From assembly GCA_018657375.1 (NCBI GenBank), contig JABHXI010000022.1:1-5789 (forward strand): DNA of 5,789 bases, given 5' to 3'. The DNA is from Candidatus Nitrosopumilus sp. Lineage in GTDB: Archaea; Thermoproteota; Nitrososphaeria; Nitrososphaerales; Nitrosopumilaceae. The translations under genes were made by a program, and so were the position numbers. This document shows positions 5,494 through 5,789 of this stretch, in pieces (position 1 is the first letter of the stretch; each line of letters begins with the position of its first letter). The notes beneath the pieces are model-generated. The model saw nothing but the letters and a program-made list of their open reading frames with translations, did no database searches and had not been told where the DNA came from.

Positions 5494-5789
5494 ATGCTAG
5501 TTTTGATTAGATTAAGTGATTTGAATAGTTCTAATCACCTGATTCAGTTTTCAGAACTAGAATTTGCTTCAAGTGTTGAGCTCTCTTTGCCATTTTTCAC
5601 GCTTATGATCATAGTTGGTATGATGTCCACAAAAAATATGATGAAAAGAAAAAACTCTTGTCGTCAAATAATTCTAGATACCGTTTTATCCAAACCTATA
5701 ACCTTTATGAAATTAGTTTCCGAATCACAATGTGCTTCAGAAACTGTTGAAAAATATGTTAGACTGCTTCTTGATGATTGTGATATTCA
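5494..5789 (+). CDS. Putative winged-helix/HTH DNA-binding protein, 3' end missing
   Basis: An open frame of 98 codons from ATG 5494 to the right edge; the C-terminus is outside the window. Residues about 56-95 read like a winged-helix HTH: helix CRQIILDTVLS, helix TFMKLVSES, then a recognition-type helix beginning ASETVEKYVR and continuing LLLDD. The basic stretch MKRKNSCR precedes it. The start is uncertain. Later in-frame ATGs at 5605, 5620, 5623, 5638 and 5641 would put the HTH near the N-terminus, as is usual. The first 37 codons contain inverted repeats and may be untranslated leader. None of the starts has a convincing TATA box; AATTAAAC at 5458-5465 fits ATG 5494 best. It may be a transcription regulator; whether it concerns the biotin genes cannot be told from the part visible. 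Confidence 0.5.
   Translation, partial: MLVLIRLSDLNSSNHLIQFSELEFASSVELSLPFFTLMIIVGMMSTKNMMKRKNSCRQIILDTVLSKPITFMKLVSESQCASETVEKYVRLLLDDCDI
5497..5560 (+). repeat. Nested inverted repeats near the start of the HTH ORF
   Basis: Two inverted repeats can be read. The inner pair is TGATTAGA (5504-5511) with TCTAATCA (5530-5537), a perfect 8 bp. The outer pair is CTAGTTTTGA (5497-5506) with TCAGAACTAG (5551-5560), 9 of 10. They can form one bulged stem using 5497-5503 in the outer arm. They may be a leader-RNA structure or operator half-sites. AT-rich chance pairing is not excluded. Confidence 0.35.

Overview
The window is AT-rich and densely packed. It looks like the chromosome of an ammonia-oxidising archaeon of the Nitrosopumilus type (Thaumarchaeota/Nitrososphaerota). 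Directly visible support: several start codons lie 22-29 nt downstream of archaeal TATA-like boxes with no Shine-Dalgarno sequence, so transcripts look leaderless. Arginine is mostly AGA/AGG, and two genes can only start at TTG. The genus-level assignment is inference from overall style; no marker gene is present.

Layout from left to right. (1) 1-1433, minus strand: a redox pair of a CcdA-type membrane electron carrier and a membrane-anchored thioredoxin-like protein. They are joined by an ATGA overlap and together correspond to a split DipZ. The thioredoxin gene runs off the left edge. (2) 1434-1527: a compact divergent promoter region with a 10-bp direct repeat. (3) 1528-1650, plus strand: a 40-residue single-span membrane peptide whose stop codon abuts the bioF stop codon. 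(4) 1651-5130, minus strand: biotin genes in transcription order bioA, then bioB-bioF (17-nt overlap). (5) 5191-5358, minus strand: a very basic 55-residue protein. (6) 5359-5493: a divergent intergenic region. (7) 5494 to the right edge, plus strand: the start of a protein with a winged-helix-like segment.

The biotin enzymes cover three of the four late steps: BioF makes 7-keto-8-aminopelargonate (KAPA), BioA makes 7,8-diaminopelargonate (DAPA), and BioB makes biotin from dethiobiotin. The DAPA-to-dethiobiotin step (BioD) and pimeloyl supply are not in the window. Between bioA and bioB lies a nearly perfect dyad, TTGTTAACC-N14-GGTTAACAG, just upstream of the bioB TATA box. It matches the BirA biotin-repressor operator known from bacteria and some archaea. 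This is the most informative regulatory signal here and suggests biotin-responsive control of bioBF. The redox pair is probably unrelated to biotin and likely serves disulfide or metal-site chemistry on the outer face of the membrane.
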